Under the pieces are notes generated by a model. That model had not been told where the DNA came from. It saw only the letters and a list, made by a program, of their open reading frames with translations, and ran no database searches. This document shows positions 33,290 to 44,914 of a stretch of 64,000 nt of DNA, piece by piece. Each line of letters opens with the position of its first letter. Position 1 is the stretch's first letter. The position numbers and the translations under genes were made by a program. Source of the DNA: Celoporthe dispersa (taxonomy: Eukaryota; Ascomycota; Sordariomycetes; Diaporthales; Cryphonectriaceae); NCBI GenBank assembly GCA_016584495.1, contig WAID01000015.1, positions 2,356,501 through 2,420,500 of the forward strand, in the 5' to 3' direction.

Positions 33290-36200
33290 AGTTCTAGCGG
33301 CGTTCAGCGACAATATAGGAGGTCAATCCATCCTCTTGTGCACGATTCACCTCGGGCTTTACATCAAATAAACAAATAGGACTCGTCTGATTCGAGTAAT
33401 GCGGACCGTTCGTTGCTGCAGGAGAGGTGTCATCAGCGCTCCACAGACGGTGCGTGTGTTGCGCAGCGCTTTCACGCGGCTAGCGTCCATAAACAAAATA
33501 TAAGCACAACTCCATTAGGCTGGTAAATATAGATATGCTCATTGATGAGGCACAATCATGGTCATTCAATACTAGAATGATTGTGGGTTGTGCATTACGA
33601 TCTTGTCTGCAGCTCTCCCATCCCCTGACTTTCCTGCCCTTCCCTGCTGAAAAGCCTGTGTCTTCCTCATGGTACAGTCATCTTATTAAGGAATAACTGG
33701 CTGCTTGCACATGTTCATGTTTCTTCTGTTATGCCCCGCTATTTCTCCATGCTCAACCTAGCCTTGCAGAGAGGGCAGAAAGAACAGCATGTACGTTTCT
33801 GAGCCTTCCCTTACATCAAGTACTAGTCAATTGAGGAGTGTGTGATAGCAATTTACTTTCACAGATACTATCCTTTCAAAGTGACCTGTGCAAGCAGAGA
33901 ATCTGGGACATTTCCAAACATATCTCTGCTTGATCATATCATCTTGTCACAGGAAACAATCTTTGGTTATGCATGTTCTTCGAAACTATGTGTTCAAGCT
34001 AATGTGGTAATAGCCTTAGCACAATCTTTTTTTTTAAAGGAGCAGGAGATGCAACAAATCCTACTTTCTTTCTACTTCAGCACGATTTCTACATACCATA
34101 TTCTTCATGTGCTCATGAATCCTTAATTCTATATATTCAATAAGATATCAAGTCCCTATTTCTACTCCTATTCCCCTGCTGCAGGCAAAGAGAAGAAGCA
34201 CAAATGATGCCGGATTTCTTTACCCATAACTTACTTCAATCTTGGTCAATCTTGGTCACCTCACTGAATCCCGAGAGTTCCACTTATGACAAGCATATAA
34301 AGTCTGTTACTGCATCCAAAAAGCATGATATGCATCTTCAAAGCCATTAATAGACTGTCTAATAAGAGGTAGAAAGTATCGCCAGCGCTCTGGGGAGTGC
34401 TGTGCCCACTTTTAGACTTAGTGTCACCAACGGGCCGCTTTTAGCTCGGAAATTTACCGCCCTGCTGGGTCACTCGGCACGAAATATCCTGTATCCCACT
34501 GCTGAACCCCATTTGTTTTTGTTTTTTTTTTTTATATTTTGAATTGTTTTCTTTCTTGCTTTTCCGTATATGAGATTAGCTGAGAAGACTTGATGAGGAT
34601 GCAAGACCTTTTCACACATTGACATGTGAAGACTTGAGGGAGCTGCCTTATCTGTTCGTTCGAGAGAGACGGACGCGTACGCTGGACTGCTGGTGGTGCG
34701 GCCAGGGTGACGAGGCCATCTCCCCGCCCTCGATCGGGCTGTCAACGCATGTCATCAGGCCAGACTGACGCGCAGCCGATCTCGAAGTGTCGATGAGGAC
34801 TCCGACTCCACAGCTTGGCGTCTTTCTCTCCTCTCTCCTACATACATACAGAATCCTACCATATAGCTAAAGAGTCTAGTGCGCGACGTGATGCGATGCG
34901 CACCAACCCAAGTGAGCAATGGGCTCTCACCGCACCACGTAATCCTATTCATGCCGGTACGCGTATTCGCACGAGGCCCACCACCCCTCTTCCTAGCCTG
35001 GAGTGTGTGCCCTTTGAAAAGATGGGGTGCGCAGGCATCCGCGCCAAGGCTGCACAATAAGGTGCATCTCTTTTCTTGAATTAGAGTTGTGCTCATGGTT
35101 AAAGTGATGCGCCTAAAGAAGGGCGACCGCTATTGACGTCAGCAAGTCCGGAGCCTTCGGAGTAAAAAAATCCACGTCACCCCCCTCTGAGTCCAATGTC
35201 TACACTTTGTCCACAGAGGTCAACGACAAGTATCTTTCGAGCAGGATCTGGTCAGTCATCTCAGAGCGATGAGTCTTTTGCGGCAATTCGCAGCCAGTAC
35301 TCAGTTTACCGCAAAGGTAGCCTCACCCGCTCGAGGTCACCTGGTCCGCGACAATAGGGAAGAACCGGCGCGGTATGGCTCGTAAATAGGACTCCTCGCG
35401 AGGCTATGAGATCCTACTGTAAGTAACGGCCAGGTGTGTTCCTGAAAATTATCAATTGGCGAATCGCAGCGTCGAAAAGTGCTGTCGCCTGACCAGATTC
35501 GAGGCTCGGGCTGTTCCGGTTCTCGCCGGCCGGGATTCCGCCTCCCTTGATCCCCGGTTCCGAACCTCAGGCTTTGACGGAGCTCGGCAAGGAAGGGGCG
35601 GTGGGGAAACCAGGCAAACGCCCCTTCTCTGTCTCTCTCGGGCTAAGCTCTGCGGGCGCCTCTGGGCCTTCCTTCTCTTGCCACCGCGCCATAAGGGGTA
35701 AAGTAAGAAGGAAGAAAAGAGAGAGAGAAGAAAAAAAAAGGTACTGCCAGGGAAGTCATTCCGCAGGGTCCCACTCCGAGCTCCGATCTGGACAGATCAC
35801 CCGCCCCTCGACTCGTCAGTCCTACATGACAAAGTCGTGACCAGACAGACCTGACCTTGGATGCCTGAGACGACCATCCACAGCATCCATCGCGCTCAAT
35901 CTCGCTAGCCTGCCCGGTGGTGACTCAAGGACGTGGAACCCCGTTGCTTGTCTTGGGTTTGTTTCCGCGGTCAAATGACTCACCCCGAATGTAACGCCCG
36001 CCAGTGTTCCTGGCGTGGCCTTTCTTTGGGTGCCCTTTGGCCTTTTTGTTTATTTTTGCTTTCTTTCTTACCTACCTGGGGTGCGACGATCATCAGCTTG
36101 TACAGCAGGAGAGACGTCACAGAGCTCGTTCCCATGGCTCTGAGACGGGCGCAGCATCTTCTTTTCACGCATCCAGGTCTGGACCGGACCGGGTCCCTTC

Positions 36201-38865
36201 AATCCGACACCTGCTTGCCCTTTTTTGCTTCCTTAATTTCCGCACTAGCACCATGGGAGTCACTTTGTCTCGTGTCGTTCTCGTTCCTGACAAGCGACCT
36301 GTCATTACTATTTGTGGCTTTACGGAAGGCATCCGGGTACTTTGATGCATCGTCCCTGGATATTGACCCGGGTTTCCCCCCCATGCACAGCGGCACCAAC
36401 ATCTCACGTGGCCATCCAGGGACTGCACCATGGTGGGTGTGTTTGTGAGTGTGTGTCATCGAACAGTGGTCATCTGTGGCTTGCGGCGGTGCACTTACCT
36501 CCCCCCCCCCTTCGCGACATTATACCTACCATAGGATGTAGAACTCTCATGGAGGAGGGTACCTTCACTTTCAACCACTCTCACCACTCAGGCCGCGACT
36601 CCAGCATACGTCAGGATGTAAGAAAGCACACATTGGAGAGCCGCTCCTTGTCCGTCACCCAGCCGCATGCCCAGACCTAACCTCCGAAGGATCTTCTTGA
36701 GGGGGGGGGGACTTTGGACGACGACGAGGCCGCGATGCATCACCAGCGAGACTGCTCAGAAGACGCGTCACTGTTATTGACGTTGCGCCAGACCATCGCA
36801 ACGTCGCTTATGGCCCAGTGCGCAGATGCGTCTTCTTGGAGGGGTGGGTTCGAGCATGCCGATAGCGCCACGTCAAGCCACATGAGATTGCCGGATCGCT
36901 CTTGACGCGCCTATCACACCTCGTCAAGCTTCCATAGTCTGCATGCAGGAATTGCAGCCTCTGTGGGCCTGCTGATGAGTGAGGAGTATACTCGTGGTCT
37001 CGGCGCATAGTACCCAGACCAGTCCACGGGCCGAAAATGCACTGCAGATCAGCAAGTACTGGCGGACACCATCTATCACCACCTTCACCGAAATCATTCA
37101 GCCGCTGGGCCGTGTCCAATATACTTCTTCTGGTAAGTATGCATCAAAACATTTTGAGATGCACACCACGACGTGCTTAGGCTTGTCCGTCATACCGAAG
37201 AGAGCACACCTCCCTGGCTTTACTAAGGCGTTGCACCTCTTGTGCTACGTTCCTGTCGTCGCTCTCGTCGGCGGCGCCGAGACCTTTAAGAATGAAGCTT
37301 ATCTGCTTTGTGGTAGACCGCCAGGAACAGGCAGCCAGGCATCCCTCAACCGCCTTTTGGAGGCTCCCGTGACGACAGAGGTGCACATCACCAGTCATCA
37401 TCGAAGAAGGGGTGTGGAGGCAGTAAAGCGGATTTCAGGCCAATCTTGAGAGGCGAAGCTCGTTTCTGCCTGATATGCATGGCTGATGCACGCGCAGGTT
37501 ACTGTATCCTACAGTACCACACAAAGTTTCGACCTCGCCCAGAGAAGAAAGAAAAGAAGAAAAAAAAGGCCGGCAAGTACCACCAATCGAAGCGGTCCAA
37601 AGTCACCCTGCGGCTCCCCTCATGACTGACGATAGCCGGTCTGTTGGTAAGCCAGTCGTGAAACAATCACTCGCCCACTCGCTCCAGCAAGCTTGGAAGT
37701 GAGTGAGCTCCGGAAGCCCTCTTTGTTTTCCCTTCGATCCTTCAAGACTCAGGAGATAATGACCGTCTGGCCTCTTATTTTCCGGTACTTGGTTTCCTAC
37801 CGACTAGCTGCTGCATGTCAGACGCAAGGCTGTCCGTGTGCCTGTGGCTCCAAAGTCTCTTGTTCGAACCTCTTATGGGCAGGGATGTCCTGGCACCCCG
37901 AGGTCATGGGCTTACAAGCGCAAGCTTTCCCTCCACCTCCTCCTCTCCCTCCCGGGAATTGTCTTACTCGCCTATTTTCAAGGCATCTATCTTTTTCTAT
38001 ATTCCGGCCGGGAGGTCGTCCCCACACCACGGGTGGGACGGACCATGTGCATACTATGCAGGCGTACACGCCGCCCTCCTCTGCTCATCGTGCTCGTCCC
38101 TCGTTCCCACCTCCTCTCCCCATGTCGTTTTACGAGTGTAATTCTCCCGTGGTACCCACAAACGGTTCCTTTGGGAGATATGTTTCGTGCATCACCCTCC
38201 TCTTCCTTTACCTAGCGCGTGGCTTTGGCCCCCTCCCCCCCTCCATCTTTCCCCCTTCCCTCCCACCCCATGCTCGAAGCTCTGCGTCACCGTCTGTCGC
38301 GGCTGGTATTCATTATGTCCTTTGGAAGTACTCATCGCCCGCGGCCGGCATGGCCCGGAGCTGCCAATGTTGTGATCTCCCTTCCCCCCTGCCACTTTCT
38401 TTTCTATTTTTTTCTTCTATTTCCCTTGCTCATCGTCCTACGCGTCTACCTAGTGGTATACGTTGCGACTTACACGTACAAGGCGGGACCTGGTTTGCCT
38501 TTGCCCGACCTGGGCGGGGTCCAGGGTTGTTACTATGGCTAGACAGTGCATGGCTCACCTGCTATATATCTGTCCAGATGTTGCCACCTGAATATCCAGT
38601 CCATCTTGCCTCAAGCATATCATATCATATCCAATTGATCGTTGACAAAAGAAAAAAGAACACCCTTCTCCCCTGGCCCTGACTAGTCTGGTCTACCAAA
38701 GTCGTTGTTGTGGAGCACATCTACTACTTTCCCATAAGGATATACCCATCATCCTGGCTATCACCGAAGTCGAGCGCAGTATTTGTGTGTTGTTGTCAGA
38801 CAGACCCGATAGTCTCCTTCTTCTTAAGGCGTGAATATCTACCATTTGCCCTTCACGCCCGGTAC
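33290..38865. other. 5.6-kb gene-poor region
   Basis: 33400-34500 is AT-rich and 35400-38860 is mixed to pyrimidine-rich. Open frames such as 35933-36448 and 37693-38682 (329 codons, Pro/Ser-rich) have no domain and lie in C/T-rich DNA where stops are rare. The right end probably holds the promoter and leader of the bZIP gene. No transposon ends are recognised. Confidence 0.5.
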
Positions 38866-39893
38866 ATGTCCTCTCCAGACTCATCTGGTATCACCGAGTC
38901 GATCGCCAACCTCTCCATCACTATCACACACTCTCCCGAGGAGGAGCAGCTCGAACAGCAGGTCACTCCCCGCCAGGAAGACTTCCAGTCAACACCACAA
39001 CAGCAGCGGCAGCAGCGGCAGCCCGAGACGTCATCATCATTCAAGAGGAAGCACGGGGACTCCCGAGAACTTTCTCCCTCCTCCTCCTCCTCCTCCTCCT
39101 CCTCCTCCGGCTCAAACACCGAGACAGAACCATCATCCATCAAGATGCCTTCCGGTTCGTCCTCAAAACACCACTCCTCCTCCAGCTCCAAGAAGCACCA
39201 CTCCAGCTCCTCTTCCAAACACTCGTCGTCTAAGAACGACGACTGGGCGGAAGTTACGGAGCCTGAAGAGAGGCGACGGATCCAGAACCGCATTGCGCAG
39301 CGCAAATTCCGTAAGTGAATTTTTTTGGATTTTTTTTAATTTTGTTACGACATGTCCTTATGGGTGTGTATCTTCTGGCGGGAAACAGAAGAGGAAGGAA
39401 GGCGAAAGAAGAAGAGAAGGAAAGAAAAAAGAGGCGGAAAAAACCCACTAACACTATCACAGGCGAAAAGGCTCGCGAGCAAAAGGAGCGCCAGGAGCGC
39501 GACGCCCGCAACCAGGAGCTAGCCGGATCGTCCTACGCGGTCCCCTTCGGCTCCGATCTTGCAGGCGACGACCACCTCTCAGGCCTTCCCTGGGGCGGCC
39601 TCAACATCCCGCACATGGTCGCGCGGGGCCACGAGTCCGCCAGCCAGCAGGGCAGCTGGCGGGGCGCCTCGGACCAGCAGTACGACTCGCAGCAGCAGCA
39701 GCAATACTACGACCCGCAGTTCGCGGGGGCTTCGTTTGGGGGGGATGACATGGGTGGTGGTGGCGCCGCGTATGGGTATGATCTGGCCGATGACAGGTAT
39801 TTCGATACTTCGGCTTCGTCTTCTAGCCCGTCCTATCTCTCTTACGACGCTTTCTCAGGGGACGGTGGCAGCAGCTCGGGCAGGAGGCGCTAG
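38866..39893 (+). CDS. Short fungal bZIP transcription factor (2 exons)
   Basis: Exons 38866-39310 and 39463-39893, 291 aa. A Ser-rich N-terminal half with a (TCC)n-encoded serine run precedes the basic region RRRIQNRIAQRKFR-EKAREQ, whose N-x-x-A-Q-x-x-F-R pattern is the AP-1-like fungal bZIP signature. The intron splits the Arg codon at the end of the basic region. Only one or two heptads follow before NQELAGSSYAV and LSGLPWGGLNIPHMV, a tail shared with a family of short bZIP proteins, so dimerisation must be unusual or weak. Unspliced RNA would end right after the basic region. A G insertion near 39880 would replace the RRR end with an acidic tail; this is uncertain. Confidence 0.8.
39078..39108 (+). 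repeat. (TCC)n trinucleotide run, poly-serine coding
   Basis: About ten tandem TCC codons encode serine in the N-terminal half of the bZIP protein. It is a probable length-variable site. Confidence 0.85.
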
Positions 39894-42063
39894 AAGAAGA
39901 GGAGGAGGGGAACGACGAGGCGCACAAGGGCAAGGGGAAGGGAACGGCGAGATGACTTGTGAGTATTTTCCTAATTTTTCTCCCCCCCCCCCACCCTCAA
40001 TTTTCTTGTCTCTTCTCTTGGGTTGTTTTCAAGACCCACCTGGAGGCGGAGGGCGCGGATCTAACACTAACCAAGTCCACCAGATCTGGAACGAATTTCA
40101 TGAAGAAGACAGCCCAGGAGGCAGGACCGGACGAGGGATGACCATCGGTAATACGGTACAGATACCATTGTGAAAACAGCATTTTTGGGATAAACGGGGG
40201 TGACATCGGTATAGACCCACTCCTCAACATTGTCAGCTTATGGAGTTTTTCGGCGCCGGGGAGAAGACGAAGGGGGAAGGGCGGGTGGCGGGTTGGAGGG
40301 CAAGGCACACAAGCAGGCGTTCAGGCTCTCAGACGATTTGGGGCTAGGAACGAAACTCAGGGCTGCGATGACACAACAATACCCATCTCGTCTTATTTTT
40401 CTTTTACAGCCTTACAGGGGGGCCTCGCGACCCGGTAATGTGTTTTTTTTTTGTTTTTTTTTTGATACACCGGATTTCAGGGTGCATACTGGAAGACGGG
40501 GCATCATCTCGGCGGAGAGAGGAGTCGCAGAGGGCAGACCTGATAGATCTCCCAGTCATTATATACAAAAAGAGCCTAATAGTCTTTCCACTTCCAATTA
40601 CATTTAATATTCTTAGCCTTCGCATTAAAGTGGCATTGCTACAAGCTAGTAGACATCGCCACGCCGGACGGCACCTCACCTGCTACGCGTCCGCGCTCTA
40701 TGCCGAGGAGGGAGTGTAAGCAGTCATGTCTAGAACGATTCTCTTCTCATGAGACAGCCAAATTTCGGACGTAACAACTGTTCTCGGACCGGAGACAGGC
40801 CGTTTTTATGTTGTAAGCATAACGTGCTGCATAGCAGAGTCGCAGACCGACAGCGGATCACCTACTTATAAGACGTGCAGTAGTCTACTGCACAGCGTCA
40901 GAACAAATATGGGCCGACCAGGCATTCCAAGGCCATAAGTATGCTGACGGACTTGCCCGCCTTTGAATTTGACGTATCGTCCTGGACGAAGGGCTTATGG
41001 AAAAGGTAGCCTAGAAGCATAGGACTTGTCACTTTTGAGTCTTTCATCAGAGATATTGACCATTGATCAGAATAAATCTCGGGAGGGATGGATTTCTCGT
41101 TCCTCGACAAGGCGAAATCTGGCCATGGAAGAGCCTGAGTTCTTGGGGAGTCATTTATGGCGTGCCGACCTCTCTGAGGTAGGCAGAATACATTTCAACA
41201 CGGGAGAGAGAGGTCCCTAGGTAAGTATGCGGGAGGCATGAGCAAGCCACAGATCACTCCTCACATAACTATTTCATGATGTAGGTTAACTGATAGCTCT
41301 CATTCACGCCGAGTTCGGGGTGTGAGAGGAAAAGCGCTGGGGTGTGATAAGTAATTCGACAAGGTTTAAGTAGGCCTCAAACACCCTGTTCCAGGGCTGC
41401 TGGCATCAGCAAGCAGACAGATTTCAGTCGGCCTAGAATCCGAACACCGACGACAGCTGCCAACGCGCCTTTCCCGCCTCAAAGTGATGTTTCGTATTGA
41501 CCACCACGCTTTCTAGATCGATATGGGCTGATGCTGCGGACTCCTGTAAACGTATATGTAATCAAGGGCTAGACTATAGCGACACCATCGTCTTTTAAGA
41601 CCGCCGAGGTGTTTCTCCATAGCATTGTATGCCTACGGCTGCTAAAAGCAACCATACGCTAACCCACAGTTCCACACGCACTAATAGAGACTCGTTATGA
41701 ACATTATTTGAATAGATCGCTAGCTGCTGTGCTATCCTACTCGGCTTGTCGTGCCTGCGCACGAATGCAGTCGCTGATCTGAAATTTCGCTTTCTGCCTC
41801 ATCTCTCTGCTTCCTCATGACCTCGTCCACCGCAATCCAGACATGTAATCTCAGGCCGGTCTGGGGTATCAGGTACGATGCAAACGAGGATTCCGTACTT
41901 TTGGACTTAAATCATTGACACCAACGTGAGTCTTCTCGCAACCAAAATTTCTTCGTAGGCCGAAATACGCCTATGCTTCCAGGATAGAACACCCAATGCT
42001 CCAGTATCGGGTGGCTGTACCCGGAATCGTTGGCTGACGCCATGAAGGGTTCGTCCTCACCTA
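39894..42063. other. Convergent intergenic region, no gene seen
   Basis: This lies between the bZIP (plus) and 14-3-3-like (minus) stops. A gtgagt donor-like site follows at 39959 with an acceptor-like sequence near 40033, so a 3'-UTR intron of the bZIP transcript is possible. The remainder shows no coding signal. Confidence 0.5.
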
Positions 42064-43066
42064 TCATATAAACCCTGGCTGCGCCTCAGAAGCCGGAGGA
42101 GGCATGACAGGTGTCGACATTTCAGCTTGTTCCACCGGGCTCGGCTCGTCCTGTTCCTCTGCCTCCGCTCCCCTAGACGACGAAGCCTCGGCCTGCTGTT
42201 GTGCACCGATCACAGTGCGCGGACTCGACGCCTTGCTCCTGTTCGATGACGGCTGACCCCGCTTCATCATCCTCCCCAGAACGGTGACAAGCTCACAGGC
42301 ATCCTGAAACATATCGTTGTCGATGCCCTCGGTCGCCTCGTACACCTCATTGATCGTTTTGCGCGCGAGCTTGCGGCTAGCTTCCTCGTCGTGGGCACAC
42401 TCGTACAGAAAGGCAGAGTACTCTGTCTTGATAGAGAGCCGCAGTGAGTGGGAGCCCCAAAGATGCTTATCCGCAAGGGTTAATGCGTCGCGAAAGTGTC
42501 TATGCGCCGTGGGGAGGTAGTCGCCCACTGGGAGGAGAAATGCGCCTGGTGGCTCTGGACCGAAGCCTGGTGGCGGCGCGACGGGCCCGCCCTCGTAGGG
42601 ACTTCTTTGTTGCATGGCAGGCGGAGCCTCGAAGAAATCATCGTCCTTTGCTATGCCTTTGCCCTTGTCAGGCCTGGAAGGTGTGGAATCCGGCGATGAT
42701 ATATATCTTGCAGACACCGGGGGTTGGTTGTGAAACAGGACGACGACGTGGTACAGTGAGGCGCGCAATTTGTAGGCAAGCACCTTCAAGACGCCTGAGT
42801 TGGCAACCATCGGAAGCACATACTGCTCCAGCATGACCAGACCCTCCCTCGCCAGCCACAGGATATGGTTGAATAGCGTTTGTGATCCCTCGGTCGCGTT
42901 TTCGGGTCCTAGTTTCCGCTGCTTTCGTGCCCTGACCAATAGATCAGAGAGCTGGTGAGACAGACCAAGAAGCTTGTATAAGATGGAAGAGAGCAGTGGG
43001 TTCTCCGAGTTCCACTTCCTTGGCAAGCTTGCCAAGGAATTTCCGGTCGACTACCGAAGATGCCAT
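42064..43066 (-). CDS. Divergent 14-3-3-like protein (frameshift near the start)
   Basis: The ATG at 43066 gives a typical 14-3-3 start (VDRKFLGKLAKEVE). The neighbouring frame continues NPLLSSILYKLLGLS and ARKQRKLG, so one extra base lies near 43001-43013. Corrected length is 333 aa against about 250 for canonical 14-3-3. VLKVLAYKLRASLYHVVVLF aligns with the helix that in 14-3-3 carries the conserved R-Y pair, but those residues are not conserved. HSLRLSIKTEYSAFLYECAH matches the following helix. A disordered insert (about residues 120-165) and a Ser/Glu-rich tail are extra. Phosphoserine binding is therefore doubtful. It is clearly not one of the two canonical fungal 14-3-3 proteins. Confidence 0.7.
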
Positions 43067-44527
43067 CAATTTGAAGGGGTCGGAAGGTCGTTATGCAGGT
43101 TACCCGGCTTTGCGGAGGTATTGCCTCAGGGTCGCTGAAGGCTTGAGTTGTGGCGTGCGGACTCTCAATAGGCTCCCTCCGATTCCGGTCGGCCGTCGCA
43201 ATCAAGGAGCTGAACAATGCACAGTCGTCAAGGTTGATTATGTGGGATCGTGGATAGTTTTGATGAGGATGCAGGTGACCGCTTTCTTCACACGTCCCCC
43301 AGTAAAGAGTGATGATGTTGCTCCTCCAAGGTAAGAGGGTGAGGGGCGGCTTTACTGAAATCTCTCGGATGCCACATAAGGGGTGATGAGCTGCTGGTGG
43401 TGACGTGCAAGAAAAAATAAGTCGATGTGGACTTATCAGCGATGGTCGTGAGGCAAATCCGCTTGGTGGGAATTGTCGTCTCTCTGCCGATGTAAATAAG
43501 CAGGGTTTGGTATGCCCAAAGATATGAAGACTACCAGTAATATCGTGTTAGATTTCTCACTAAGTTCTGCACCTCAGCGGTGTCCGACTGACCGAGGCTA
43601 TGCACCACCAGCGATTCTCTAGGATGAGACGCCGCGTATATCCAAGTTCAGGCACGCCAATTCGAATCAACAATTGACCGCGCTGCGTCAGAAAGGTAGA
43701 AGTTTCGTGCTGAGATGCAATTTGTAAGATCGACAAAGGGCATTGCAGATGTGAGAGCTACTGTTCGGGTGTGCTCCAAGAGATCGTTCCTGCAAGAGCT
43801 GTGGCAGCGCACAATAAATCTCCGCGGATCGTGGTCAGAGGGCGTGAGGGCCCGACGTTTCTTGTTCTGGACGAGGACTGACGTTCCCGTGATAAGTTCC
43901 CAGCCACAAGCGGTGAGATACGGGCGAACCGGGCAGCCGAAATCCCTCTCGAACCTCAAGTTTTAGTGAACCAGGGTGCAAGTGGAGCCGCCAGATTCGA
44001 GGTCAGGCGCTTGTTGAGCCTCTTCAGGGGTCCTGAAAACCTGTCGGAGGCCTGTCGAGGGTCTTGTCAACCGCAGCTTCAAAAGACAGAAAGTTGTGAG
44101 TGAGGAGACCTGACCTGGCCGGGTTGCGTTGCGATCTCAGCTATGTATGCAGTACCGCCGGAGATGAAGGATGCCACTGGACCCTCTTAGCCGCAGGCGC
44201 AGGTACGCCCAGACGTCCCGAGTCTGCAGCGGACGATGTAGCCTTAAGGGGAGCTGCAGGGCGGCGCAGGGCGAAGGGACGCTACGTGCAGAATACCGTG
44301 GAGTGCATGCATACACGAGAGAATAGGAGTCGTGGGTATGCCCAAGACCCAGTCTGTTCTACCTGGCTAAGGGGAGCTGCACCCCGCAGTCGCGTTCGTA
44401 TACCCGTCGAACAAGTCGTCTTAGTCGTAGTGCAGTCTGTAGTAATGGTAGATAAATGGGAGAAAGAAAAATGCAATGAAGGATTGTTGGGGTGGCGAGT
44501 GCGACCAGAAATTTGTGGCTGAACAGA
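43067..44527. other. Intergenic, no gene seen
   Basis: Upstream of the 14-3-3-like gene. Short frames on both strands lack domains. Confidence 0.5.
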
Positions 44528-44914
44528 CTACCACCTGGGTAGTAATATTATGGACAGCTCAAGAGCTTTGCCTTTAGGACGATGAAACCCAGGGATATGA
44601 CGACTTGGCCTGCTGGAGTGGCCGGCGTGGGGCGTAGGCGTGGTTAAGGATGATGACGATGCAGACGGGTTCTCCTGCAAGGTGACTTGTTCAACGGCAG
44701 AGGCGGCGCATGGCATGGCATTGCCTGGTATTGAAGCTTTCTTTCCTTGCCCGCCCGACAAGGTCACTTTCAAGGTTTGAGCCGAGTCCCCACGTCGATG
44801 GGTGAGGCAGCCCTTGCCACCGTAAGAGCAACCGTAGGCCCAGCCCCTGCCACCGCACCTAGTGCAGACATCCGAGGTTGGACGTAGCGAGTTCCAAGCA
44901 TCAGAACCTGTCAT
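44528..44914 (-). CDS. Possible small cysteine/glycine-rich protein
   Basis: 128 codons from ATG. Residues 17-36 are VCTRCGGRGWAYG then CSYGGKGC, a compact C-x2-C...C...C pattern with Gly-Gly turns that recalls zinc-binding or DnaJ-type cysteine motifs without matching one. The second half is Ser/Thr/Pro-rich. There is no signal peptide and no neighbour that suggests a role. The gene lies alone in a 5.7-kb gene-poor interval. It could be one exon of a larger gene or chance. Confidence 0.25.
   Translation of the reverse strand: MTGSDAWNSLRPTSDVCTRCGGRGWAYGCSYGGKGCLTHRRGDSAQTLKVTLSGGQGKKASIPGNAMPCAASAVEQVTLQENPSASSSSLTTPTPHAGHSSRPSRHIPGFHRPKGKALELSIILLPRW

Noticed and set aside
37693..38682. 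329-codon plus-strand Pro/Ser-rich frame
   Set aside because: Lies in C/T-rich DNA where stops are rare, has no domain, and probably belongs to the bZIP promoter and leader.
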